Origin: SpSt-333 sp964371615
GTDB lineage: Bacteria > Bacteroidota > Ignavibacteria > UBA10030 > UBA8401
Length of the DNA stretch: 64,000 nt
Assembly (NCBI GenBank): GCA_964371615.1
Contig: CAYJMS010000001.1
Location: 310,001-374,000, forward strand
Direction: 5' to 3'
Below, one piece after another: positions 27,141-35,806 of this stretch. The translations under genes and the position numbers were made by a program. Numbering within the stretch: position 1 is the stretch's first letter; every line of letters starts with the position of its first letter. A model generated the notes under the pieces. It had not been told where the DNA came from. It did not search any database and saw nothing but the letters and a program-made list of their open reading frames with translations.

Positions 27141-27968
27141 ATGCGACGATTAGTACTGGCGTTCATACTGTTTCTGTCACTTCCGCTCTGTGCACAAGAG
27201 GGAGGGCGCTGGGTGAAGGGAAAAGCCTCCGCCTTCGGAACCGATTTCGGCAAAATGCAATCGGAAGCGGTCAAGAGGGCCCGTGCCGACGCCCTGAATC
27301 AGGCCGGAATTGTCGTCTCCGCCTCCTCCTTCCGCGTGCAATCCGAGGATAATAAATCCCTGAACGACTATTACAGTCAGTTCACTGAAGCGACCTCCCG
27401 CGGCATCATCACCGATGAAAGGAATATTAAAATCTCCGATCCGGTCCGCGTCACAAAATCCGCCGGAAAAGATGAACGGCTTTTTCAAATCGATGCTACA
27501 ATCGAAGCATACATCGTAGTTCCCGATGGGATTTCGGATCCCGGATTCTCTGTGCAGGTGAGAACGGACCGTACCACCTATCGGGAATCGGAACCGGTTC
27601 TTTTGGCTATTACTTCCTCGAAAAATGGATACGTCACAGTCTTTCACGTGAAGAACGATACGATTCAGATTCCGTTCCCGAACGGATTAAGCAAGGATAA
27701 TAAAGTATCTGCCAGGAAAAAATTCCTGTTTCCGTCGGACTATGAATTGTATCTGACGGTGGAGGGAGCGGAGAAGTCGTCGATCGAAGAGTTTATTGTT
27801 GTTGTGACGAAGGAGGATATACCGGTGGTCGAGGTCGGCGATGCAAAAATTGTCGGCGACCAGCTGATATTACCGAAATTATCATTGACGGAATTGTCCC
27901 GGTGGCTTTCAAAAATACCGCTGGATATCCGCACGATGGACCATGTCATACTGACGGTGGTGAAATAA
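27141..27968 (+). CDS. Exported DUF4384-domain protein
   Basis: A 275-aa protein from the ATG at 27141, two bases after the caspase stop, with signal peptide MRRLVLAFILFLSLPLCAQ. The first half (KGKASAFGTDFGKMQSEAVKRARADALNQAG) resembles the LPP20/FlgT-N type fold of envelope proteins. The second half (residues ~135-215) matches DUF4384: SVQVRTDRTTYRESEPVLL, a GYVTVFHV strand and IPFPNG. DUF4384 domains are frequently linked or fused to caspase-like and kinase domains. Its place at the end of the cassette suggests partnership with the protease. Confidence 0.82.
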   Translation: MRRLVLAFILFLSLPLCAQEGGRWVKGKASAFGTDFGKMQSEAVKRARADALNQAGIVVSASSFRVQSEDNKSLNDYYSQFTEATSRGIITDERNIKISDPVRVTKSAGKDERLFQIDATIEAYIVVPDGISDPGFSVQVRTDRTTYRESEPVLLAITSSKNGYVTVFHVKNDTIQIPFPNGLSKDNKVSARKKFLFPSDYELYLTVEGAEKSSIEEFIVVVTKEDIPVVEVGDAKIVGDQLILPKLSLTELSRWLSKIPLDIRTMDHVILTVVK

Positions 27969-28046
27969 TTTTCATACGGTCTGTCGGAGTATGGGGGAGG
28001 AAATCAATACTTCGACGGCCTTCTACGGCTTGATTATGGAGTGTTC

Positions 28047-31000
28047 ATGAAGAAATATTTTGTTTTTATCATTTGCGTCGTTCTCTTCAGCGGTATACTG
28101 ACAGCGCAGGGGTTCCGTTTCAGCGGCAACGGGAAGATGATACTGGAGCGGACAGTAGTTGTGCACGACAATCATAAAAAAGCGACGCAGATCAACGCAA
28201 TGCCGGTCGAGAATCTCTCCCCGCACTCTTTGATGCAAACCTCTTCTTCTTCGGCGGAAGGGATGATCGGAATAAACCGCAGCAGCCTGTTCAAGGCGAT
28301 GGCACTCAATATGTCACCGTATACACCCTCCGGCTGGTCTTCGCCAATTGTCATTTCCAACACTACGACCGCAACGTTGGAATCGGCCATTGATGCGCCG
28401 ACAATTTACAATACGGATAATATTTATGTCTCATTCGCCGCATTAAACAACGGAATCGATCCGACGCCGACCGGGCTTGTATTCTATTGTTATATCTATA
28501 TCGATGATGTGTTGAAATTCGAAGGGAATTATGGTTCATCCCTTCCGAGTAACTATATTGTCTATTGGTTGAATAAGTCGGTCGGAACACTCAGTGCGGG
28601 AACGCATACATTCCGTATGGAGATCGATCCGACCAATGTCCTTTCAGAATCGAATGAAAGCGATAATTCCTATCAGCGATCAAAATCGATTTCATCACAA
28701 ACAACGTTGCCGACGATCAGTTCTTTTACTCCCACAAGCGGTCCTGTTGGGTCGAGTGTTACAATTACCGGAACTAATTTCGGAGCAACACAAGGCGTCG
28801 GCGGTGTGACTTTTGGCACTACATCTTCAACAGTGATAACCAGTTGGACCAATACACTCATCGTTGCAACTGTTCCGAATATTACACCGGGGAATTATAC
28901 CGTATCTGTAACTTCGGTGAACGGTACAGCAACTTCATCAACACAGTTCACGGTAACATCGTCGGTAACGTATTCTGATCCCATTCCGTCGCTCTACAAG
29001 ACCACCGTGTCGACGTCAGTTACCTCTTCGTATATAAACTACATGATTGAACGATTTGGCACCGTCTGGATAATTGGAGATAACGCATTCGTTGCCAAGG
29101 CCGCATCGATCACAGCCGGATCGCCGATCTCCTGGACACTATCCAACAACGGTATCTCCGGCAGCGAAAATCTTTATGCCATAGATTTCCCCTCGTCGCA
29201 GAACGGTTTTATCGGGACGGAATCGGGGAAGATCTATCGGACAACCGACGGAGGATCATCCTGGACACTTGTTTATAACAATACCCTTGTAACAAACTTC
29301 ATCAATCTTATTAAATTCGACAATATCAGCACCGGCATTGCCGTGGGTGATGGGTTGAATTCCACCTCGGCGATGGCGTATTTGCATACTACCGACGGCG
29401 GTACAACATGGATAAACAGGAATACATCACTTTTTGGAGCTACATCTATATCACAAGTATTTCACACATCATCAACGATCGGATATCAAGCCGGAAATTA
29501 TTTAAGCGGTACGAGAACAATTCGAGGGGTCTTTCGAACTACAAATAGCGGACAAAATTGGTCATTTTACACTGTCGGAAATTCTACGACTGATTCGACA
29601 CTTGGAGTAACCGCAATTGCATTCCAATCGAACACACTCGGCGTGGCAGTCAAAGCGGATTCAACGGTATGGAAAACGACCAACGGCGGATCGGTGTGGA
29701 GAAAGATCGGTCAGTTGCCCAGGATAGGGTACGGAGTGAGATTCACATCTTCCGATGCGGCGTTTATCGCAGGAAGAAACGGCATGATTTCACAGGCAAA
29801 TACTACCACGAATGTGATTTACTCGATATTGGTTGATCCGCTTGTGACCTTTTTTTACCCGGAATATTCATCAACATACAAAAGTGTGTTACTCCCTGCC
29901 TTTGACCAGGTGCGGGTATATTATACTTCCATCAATCCATCCATTCCGCTCACAACACCGTCATTGCAATCGCCGGCCAATAATACGCACACCACAGAAA
30001 ATAAGATCTCGCTCTCATGGTCGACTGTCTCCGGAGCAACGTTTTATGATATTGAGATCGGGGTTGCGATCTCATCATTGATCAAGGGTCGTTTTTATAC
30101 TTCCACGTCGGCCCTCTTGTCGATAGGAGATCTATCATCCGGCTCAACGTACCAATGGCGTGTGCGGGCTCGTTCTACGACGAATTCCAGTGCATGGTCT
30201 CCGGTGAGATCGTTTACAACGCCAGCGGCTCAACAAATATCCGGTGTTGTTCCGGCCTCGTTTTCCTCATCACCGAAAGCATCGACAGATTACCGGTTAA
30301 TTACGATACCGAGTACTTCTGCTATCATCGTCGAAGATTATCTGTCGGGAAATACACCCGCCGATTATCGCATCTTTGAGGATAACGGCGGCACCCCACC
30401 GAATCATTTGAAAGAATTAAACAGCTCCAGTTCGCTGACGATTGGAAAAGGATACTGGCTCGTAAAAAAGAATAATTTTGCAATTAATTCAACTCTCCAA
30501 TTGCCAACACCGTCCACGACTTCAGGGATTGTAACGATCTCAACTCGGACGGGATGGAATATTATTGGAAATCCCTTTGTGGTGCCGGTAAAATGGAGCG
30601 ATATCCGCACGACGAATAATTTATCTGCCAATGCTATTGCCTATGAATATAAAGGTACATCCGGATTTCAATCTGTCGATATACTTGAACCGTTTAAGGG
30701 GTATTATTATTTCCATACGACGACGACGCTTTCATTTCCGTTCCCATTTTCCATAACACCCGACCAGACTATCCAGGAACCATCAGTGCAATTTACGCTG
30801 GCTCACTCATCTTCAGCCAATACGGACCGATTCCTGACCATCGGTATTGACGGTGCAGCATTGGATGGAATGGATGATTTTGATCTGCGGAAACCGCCGA
30901 TCTTCACGGATCAGGCAGCGATTTGGATCGACAAACCTGAATGGGATGCAAAACATTCTCGATTCGCCAGCGATATCCGTCCTAACCTAGGGGATGGACA

Positions 31001-31523
31001 AACGTGGAATGTGGTTGTTCAACATCCGGAAGAAGAACCGTCCAGACTTGAATTGGAAAACGGTGAGGATATTCCTGATGGTTATAAACTGGTGTTCATC
31101 GAAAAGACCACGGGAGTGATGCTACAGTCGGATGCACGACATGGCGTGACAATTCCGCCCCGAAAAGGGACTTCGGAATATTCTATTATCATCGGTAAAG
31201 AGAGTTACATTAAGTCACAAACAGCACAGTTTGTTCCGGTGTTTTATCATTTGCACCAAAACTACCCCAATCCGTTCAATCCGACCACGGCGATCCGTTT
31301 CGGCATTACAAACGATGCGCTTGTGCAGGTGAAAGTGTATGATCTGCTCGGCAGGGAAATTGCAACAGTGGTGAACGGAATTTTGATGAGCGGAAATCAC
31401 GAATATTCATTTGATGCACGGCATCTAGCATCGGGAATGTACATTTATGCCCTTAGGGCAATCTCAACTTTCGATGGAAGAACGCTTTATACGTCGTCGA
31501 AAAAAATGATGCTCATTAAATAA
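28047..31523 (+). CDS. Large T9SS-secreted multidomain protein (CARDB, TIG, BNR-like propeller, Fn3-like)
   Basis: A 1158-aa secreted protein. It has a signal peptide (MKKYFVFIICVVLFSGILTAQ), a CARDB-type domain (~100-210, NESDNSY), an IPT/TIG domain (~220-310, SFTPTSGPVGSSVTITGTNFG), and a propeller of Ycf48/BNR-like repeats (~330-600) with GKIYRTTDGGSSWTLV, YLHTTDGGTTWIN and VFRTTNSGQNWSFY. Then come an Fn3-like domain (~635-725, GSTYQWRVRARS) and the C-terminal T9SS sorting domain with NYPNPFNPTTAIRF. The repeats suggest a surface binding role rather than catalysis. The ATG at 28047 follows GGAG. Seventy-eight bases separate it from the DUF4384 gene; co-transcription is possible but not shown. 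Confidence 0.88.
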   Translation: MKKYFVFIICVVLFSGILTAQGFRFSGNGKMILERTVVVHDNHKKATQINAMPVENLSPHSLMQTSSSSAEGMIGINRSSLFKAMALNMSPYTPSGWSSPIVISNTTTATLESAIDAPTIYNTDNIYVSFAALNNGIDPTPTGLVFYCYIYIDDVLKFEGNYGSSLPSNYIVYWLNKSVGTLSAGTHTFRMEIDPTNVLSESNESDNSYQRSKSISSQTTLPTISSFTPTSGPVGSSVTITGTNFGATQGVGGVTFGTTSSTVITSWTNTLIVATVPNITPGNYTVSVTSVNGTATSSTQFTVTSSVTYSDPIPSLYKTTVSTSVTSSYINYMIERFGTVWIIGDNAFVAKAASITAGSPISWTLSNNGISGSENLYAIDFPSSQNGFIGTESGKIYRTTDGGSSWTLVYNNTLVTNFINLIKFDNISTGIAVGDGLNSTSAMAYLHTTDGGTTWINRNTSLFGATSISQVFHTSSTIGYQAGNYLSGTRTIRGVFRTTNSGQNWSFYTVGNSTTDSTLGVTAIAFQSNTLGVAVKADSTVWKTTNGGSVWRKIGQLPRIGYGVRFTSSDAAFIAGRNGMISQANTTTNVIYSILVDPLVTFFYPEYSSTYKSVLLPAFDQVRVYYTSINPSIPLTTPSLQSPANNTHTTENKISLSWSTVSGATFYDIEIGVAISSLIKGRFYTSTSALLSIGDLSSGSTYQWRVRARSTTNSSAWSPVRSFTTPAAQQISGVVPASFSSSPKASTDYRLITIPSTSAIIVEDYLSGNTPADYRIFEDNGGTPPNHLKELNSSSSLTIGKGYWLVKKNNFAINSTLQLPTPSTTSGIVTISTRTGWNIIGNPFVVPVKWSDIRTTNNLSANAIAYEYKGTSGFQSVDILEPFKGYYYFHTTTTLSFPFPFSITPDQTIQEPSVQFTLAHSSSANTDRFLTIGIDGAALDGMDDFDLRKPPIFTDQAAIWIDKPEWDAKHSRFASDIRPNLGDGQTWNVVVQHPEEEPSRLELENGEDIPDGYKLVFIEKTTGVMLQSDARHGVTIPPRKGTSEYSIIIGKESYIKSQTAQFVPVFYHLHQNYPNPFNPTTAIRFGITNDALVQVKVYDLLGREIATVVNGILMSGNHEYSFDARHLASGMYIYALRAISTFDGRTLYTSSKKMMLIK

Positions 31524-31587
31524 ACTCGTAGATTAATTCGCTGAAGAGATACAGATTTCTTGATATGTTTTTCCGGCCATTTTATCA

Positions 31588-31613
31588 GCCCTCGCAAGAG
31601 GGCATTTTTTTTT
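31588..31613 (+). terminator. Intrinsic terminator
   Basis: Six-bp GC-rich stem GCCCTC / GAGGGC with a GCAA tetraloop, followed by A and nine T. It ends the large T9SS gene. The rest of the 332-bp region up to 31855 shows no convincing gene or element. Confidence 0.92.
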
Positions 31614-31855
31614 GGCTCACCATAAAGGCGTTGAGAATCATCACCCAATCATCCGACGCGTTACGTCCGTAGGACAGAAAATCGACGTCGCGACACCATC
31701 GATATGTTCCCGCCGCTGCCGCACCACTCCCAACCTGCCACTGAGGGCTGTTGATTTTAATGCGGGAGGGAATTATCTTCTACCTGCCCGCCATTGTATG
31801 GAAAAAAGAATTTTACGCTGGAAGGAACGATAATCTCACTCATTATGGAGTATTG

Positions 31856-32413
31856 ATGAAATATCTCAGAGGGCTATTTACCGCAGTCACTGAAATACCC
31901 GCAAAATATCCCGCAGTGATTTCTGCGTACATCATCTACAGCTATCTTTTTTTTGTGATGATTCGGTTTTTTATCATCGCCAAACGCCAGGGTGTCGATT
32001 TTTATGATGTGATCGAAGTCTTCGATGCTCTTCCATTTATGTGGCTTCTGGCAATGACGCTGGTAAAAGTGATCCATATTAAAACGGATCTTTATAATAG
32101 TGAAACACAGAGGATCGTGAAGGAACAGGAACTGCAGCTTAAAGAGACGCAAATTGAGACGATGCGTCAGGTGGTTCTGGGGATGCAGCATCATATCAAT
32201 AATCCGATGGCCATCATTATGCTGACGCTCCATAAGATCAAACGAACGATTCAGTTATCGCCCGAATTAACCGAGCATATCAATTCGATAGAATGGGAGT
32301 CGCGACGAATCACCAAAGTATTGAAGGATTTCAGCGAAACGCACGATTACGGTATCGAACAAATCGGATCGACAAACAGCGCAATGGCAGTGCCGGGAGC
32401 AAAGGATCGGTAG
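31856..32413 (+). CDS. Membrane protein with histidine-kinase-like DHp helix but no ATPase domain
   Basis: A 185-aa protein from the ATG at 31856, preceded by GGAG. Two hydrophobic segments (~20-42 and ~58-75) are followed by a charged helix and then GMQHHINNPMAIIMLTLHKIKR, closely resembling the phosphoacceptor H-box of HisKA domains (His112, with Asn-Pro four and five residues on; the usual Glu after His is replaced by His113). A second helix (EHINSIEWESRRITKVLKDF) completes a two-helix DHp-like bundle. The protein then ends, with no N, G1 or G2 boxes of a catalytic domain. It may be a phosphotransfer protein or remnant. Two hairpins follow it. Confidence 0.65.
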   Translation: MKYLRGLFTAVTEIPAKYPAVISAYIIYSYLFFVMIRFFIIAKRQGVDFYDVIEVFDALPFMWLLAMTLVKVIHIKTDLYNSETQRIVKEQELQLKETQIETMRQVVLGMQHHINNPMAIIMLTLHKIKRTIQLSPELTEHINSIEWESRRITKVLKDFSETHDYGIEQIGSTNSAMAVPGAKDR

Positions 32414-32426
32414 GACGAAAATATAA

Positions 32427-32453
32427 TACCCGCGACTGCAATCATCGCGGGTA
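32427..32453. repeat. Inverted repeat ACCCGCGA/TCGCGGGT
   Basis: Nine-bp arms 32427-32435 and 32445-32453 around a 9-nt loop; a secondary hairpin before the main terminator of the convergent genes. Confidence 0.6.
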
Positions 32454-32468
32454 GTGAACAACAAATAC

Positions 32469-32507
32469 CATCCCCGTTTTCTCTGAGAAAACGGGGATGT
32501 AAGTTTT
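32469..32507 (+). terminator. Strong hairpin between convergent genes
   Basis: Fifteen-base arms (32469-32483, 32485-32499) pair perfectly; the loop opens to about five bases. A short T-run follows on the plus strand. It ends the DHp-like gene and touches the 3' end of the M3 peptidase gene. Confidence 0.8.
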
Positions 32508-34606
32508 TACTCCAGGCCTCGTCGTTTCAGCAACGGTTCAATGGCCGGTTTCTTTCCGCGGAATCGCTCATATTGCGTCATTGCATCGTCCGCTTGCAGG
32601 CGGGCGAGGATGAACGCACGGAATTTCTTCGCGGTTTCCTGATCGTACAATCCATTCTCTTTAAATGCTTCAAAAGCATCGGCATCGAGCACTTCCGCCC
32701 AAATGTAATAATAATATCCCGTCGCATAATAGGAACTGCTGAAGATATGCAGGAAGTAGGTCGAGCGATAGCGAGAAATGATTTCGGGAATCAACCCTAT
32801 TTTTTGGAGCGATTGATTCTCAAATGCATTCGTTTCAACCGGCGTAGTCGACGTGAGTGTGTGCCAGTTCATATCGAGGAAGCAGGCGGCAAGATATTCC
32901 ACCGTTGCAAATCCTTGATTGAACTTATCGCTTTGCTGGATCTTGTCAATAAGTTTCTGCGGCATTACCTTGCCGGTTTTGTAATGGGAAGCATACGTCT
33001 TCATCACTTCGGGATGGAACGCCCAGTTTTCCATGATCTGCGACGGCAGTTCAATGATGTCGCCGGGGGTGGACAATCCCTTGTACGTAACATTCGAGAA
33101 GAGGGCGTTCAACGCATGGCCGAATTCGTGGAACAATGTTTCGACTTCATCCATGCTCAACAGCGACGGTTGATCGGCTGTCGGGCGCGAGAAGTTGCCG
33201 ACATTGGTGACCAGCGGTGCGATCATTTTACCGTCGCGAATTTCCTGTGAACGGAAACCTCCGCACCATGCACCCGCCTGTTTTCCGGGACGGGGGAAGT
33301 AATCGGTATAGAGCAGGCCGATGTGGGAACCGTCTTTTTCCAGCACTTCAAACACGGTGACTTCGTCGGAATACGTCGTGATATCCTTCCGCTCCACAAA
33401 CCGGATTCCGTACAGTTTTGTTGCCAGATCGAACACTCCTTTGCGGACATTCTCCATTAAAAAATACGGCCGCAATTCGTTTTCGTCGAGATCATATTTC
33501 TGCTTTCTCACTTTTTCGGCGTAATACCACCAATCCCACGGCTGGATGGTGAATGTTCCCCCTTCTTTCTTGACTATCTTTTGCATTTCCGCCACTTCCT
33601 TTTTTGCATTCTTCAACGCGGGTGTCCAGAGTTTATTCAAAAGGTCATAGACGTTGTGCGGCGTTTTTGCCATGGTCCGTTCGAGTGAAAAATCCGCATA
33701 GGTTTTGAATCCAAGCAGGTTGGCCCGTTCGACACGCAGTGCGGCGATTGTTGCGGCGTTGATTTTGTTGTCGTACTCGTTATTATTGTCACCGCGGTTG
33801 TAATACGCTTTGTACAATTTTTCGCGCAGCGTTCGATTCTTTGCATATTGCAGGAAGGGGAGCATACTCGGTTTCTTGACGGTAAACAGCCATTTCCCCT
33901 TCATCCCGGCGGCATCAGCAGCTTCGGCAGCGGCATCAACGACCGCTTTCGGCAAGCCGGCAAGGTCCTTTTTCTTGTCGACCACCAACGTGAAGTTGTT
34001 CGTTTCCTTCAGCACATTTTCGTCGAACTTCAATTGTAAAACGGAGAGTTCCTGGTTGATGGCGCGGAATCGTTCTTTCTTTTCGGGAGAAAGTGATGCG
34101 CCGCCGCGGACAAACATCGCATAGTAATCTTCGAGCAGTTTCAATTGTTCGGGATTCAATCCTGTCGCCGATCTGTTTTCGTACACTGCTTTGATGCGTG
34201 CGAACAGTTGTTCATTGAGAAAGATGTCATCCTGATGTTTTGAAAGGAGCGGCGTCACTTCGTTAGCGATGGATTGGATCTCGTCGTTTGTGTTGGCGCT
34301 TTGCAGTGAGTAGAACACGGCACTGACCCTGCCGAGCATGTCGCCGGTTCTGTCGAGTTTTTCGACCGTGTTGAAGAAGGTCGCCGGAAGCGTGTCGGCG
34401 GCAATCTCGTGAACTTCCTTCTGCTGCATTTCCATACCCATTTTAAATCCCGGCATAAAATGCTCGTTCTTGATCTTATCGAACGGCGGGGTGCCGAACG
34501 GCGTATCGAATTCTGTGTAAAAGGGATTATCAGTTGTTGCCGGTGTCTGTGCAGTAATCATGGCGGTACAGAGAATGAATGATAAGAAAGAGAAAAATAA
34601 TTTCAT
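32507..34606 (-). CDS. Exported M3-family peptidyl-dipeptidase (Dcp-like)
   Basis: A 699-aa protein from the ATG at 34606, preceded by GAGGAA, with signal peptide MKLFFSFLSFILCTAMITAQ. The thermolysin-like zinc motif His493-Glu494-F-G-His497 (LFHEFGHALNALFSN) is typical of M3A oligopeptidases; the segment NPFYTEFDTPFGTPPFDKI opens the mature chain as in Dcp. Such enzymes release dipeptides from the C-terminus of peptides. It lies downstream of the membrane protein at 34771 on the same strand, with a 164-bp gap. It probably works with the exported aminopeptidases (S9, M1) in peptide use. Confidence 0.95.
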   Translation of the reverse strand: MKLFFSFLSFILCTAMITAQTPATTDNPFYTEFDTPFGTPPFDKIKNEHFMPGFKMGMEMQQKEVHEIAADTLPATFFNTVEKLDRTGDMLGRVSAVFYSLQSANTNDEIQSIANEVTPLLSKHQDDIFLNEQLFARIKAVYENRSATGLNPEQLKLLEDYYAMFVRGGASLSPEKKERFRAINQELSVLQLKFDENVLKETNNFTLVVDKKKDLAGLPKAVVDAAAEAADAAGMKGKWLFTVKKPSMLPFLQYAKNRTLREKLYKAYYNRGDNNNEYDNKINAATIAALRVERANLLGFKTYADFSLERTMAKTPHNVYDLLNKLWTPALKNAKKEVAEMQKIVKKEGGTFTIQPWDWWYYAEKVRKQKYDLDENELRPYFLMENVRKGVFDLATKLYGIRFVERKDITTYSDEVTVFEVLEKDGSHIGLLYTDYFPRPGKQAGAWCGGFRSQEIRDGKMIAPLVTNVGNFSRPTADQPSLLSMDEVETLFHEFGHALNALFSNVTYKGLSTPGDIIELPSQIMENWAFHPEVMKTYASHYKTGKVMPQKLIDKIQQSDKFNQGFATVEYLAACFLDMNWHTLTSTTPVETNAFENQSLQKIGLIPEIISRYRSTYFLHIFSSSYYATGYYYYIWAEVLDADAFEAFKENGLYDQETAKKFRAFILARLQADDAMTQYERFRGKKPAIEPLLKRRGLE

Positions 34607-34770
34607 AACGGTTCCTCGTTGTTGTAATATTTGAATGAGAAATAATACTGAAAAATTGCCTGGAGAGACAGAGATAATCGTCAATATTATGAACCAGGCT
34701 TTACAGAGGAGAATATCGGCAGGGAGAACCGGAGTATTTGTGGACTGTATTGTCCGGAATAGCTGATCGA

Positions 34771-35754
34771 TCAATAAAATCGCATCTCACCAAGTTTCTC
34801 TAATTCGGAAATGCCGGTAATCTTCTCCCCCCGCTGGTGCAATCTCTGCACGTCCCATTGAATCGATGCGATATCTCGATAGACGGGACGGGCGTCGTCA
34901 TCCAGATGGGATCGAAACACTGTTACTCGAATGCTCTGCAAAAATCGTTCGTATTGTTTCAGCCACTCCAACGAAAGAAATATCTGCAGGGCAACGTACA
35001 GTTCCCCGATAAACCTGTTTCGGATCGCCGTATTGGAAAGATCTGTTGTCGATGTCTCCGGCAGGACGACGGAAATCGCAATTTCTTTGTGGGCCGTATC
35101 GATCACAAACTCCTTCATCAGCGGCAGCAGGGGATGAGCAGTGTTCGTCAGCAGCTCAAATCGAAATACTTCTCCGGCATCGACTGAGGATCCGGTGTTC
35201 AATTGCGTCAGCAATTCATCATGACGGTGTTGAATAACGCTGTGTATCCGGATCCGCTCGTCGGTCCGTTTTTCTCTGGTGACCGGATCTTGAAAAGTGT
35301 GGAGTGTTTCGGGAGATATTTCTTTTCCCGTCACTTCGCGATACACCCGGCCGGTATTCCAACGGTCCAGTTCGTGCTGTATCTCGTGATCCCTTCGGCG
35401 CATGTAATTCAGGAACAGCATACCGTCAATAATAAATGCTGAAGTTTCGCTGATCTCCCACCGTTCGTCGTAGAACGCGTACATTCGTGCTCCAAGGGAC
35501 CAAATGATCAAATGAATAATGATGCTGAATCCGGTCATCGGATCGTCGGTGAAAAATATCCATATCAATGTCAGAAACGAAAGGAGATACACCAGCAGCG
35601 ACAATGCGAAAATCCAGCTGATGAGTGCAATCATGCCTCTCAGCGCAAGGGAATGGGAAGGGAAACGCTCGACGGAACGGCGTGTGAAGACAAGGAGTAC
35701 ATACAACGCAACCGACGTAAAGAGTGCAAGAAGCGATACAGACATCATGTCCAT
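34771..35754 (-). CDS. Uncharacterised membrane protein with long cytoplasmic domain
   Basis: A 327-aa protein I do not recognise. Three hydrophobic segments (~6-24, ~38-66 and ~76-92) form an N-terminal membrane domain; residues ~95-327 are soluble, mostly helical and charged, with no enzyme motif that I can see (segments YDERWEISETSAFIIDGMLFL and RIHSVIQHRHDELLTQL). The start could be any of the Met codons 1, 3 or 4. It sits between a T9SS protein gene (52 bp upstream) and the M3 peptidase on the same strand. Confidence 0.7.
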   Translation of the reverse strand: MDMMSVSLLALFTSVALYVLLVFTRRSVERFPSHSLALRGMIALISWIFALSLLVYLLSFLTLIWIFFTDDPMTGFSIIIHLIIWSLGARMYAFYDERWEISETSAFIIDGMLFLNYMRRRDHEIQHELDRWNTGRVYREVTGKEISPETLHTFQDPVTREKRTDERIRIHSVIQHRHDELLTQLNTGSSVDAGEVFRFELLTNTAHPLLPLMKEFVIDTAHKEIAISVVLPETSTTDLSNTAIRNRFIGELYVALQIFLSLEWLKQYERFLQSIRVTVFRSHLDDDARPVYRDIASIQWDVQRLHQRGEKITGISELEKLGEMRFY

Positions 35755-35806
35755 AAATATGCGCCGAATACGGTAATTATGACGAACGTGATATGCCGTA
35801 CAACGG

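Noticed and set aside
31612..31833. 73-codon frame between the large T9SS gene and the DHp-like gene
   Set aside because: It begins within the T-run of the terminator and its composition looks random.
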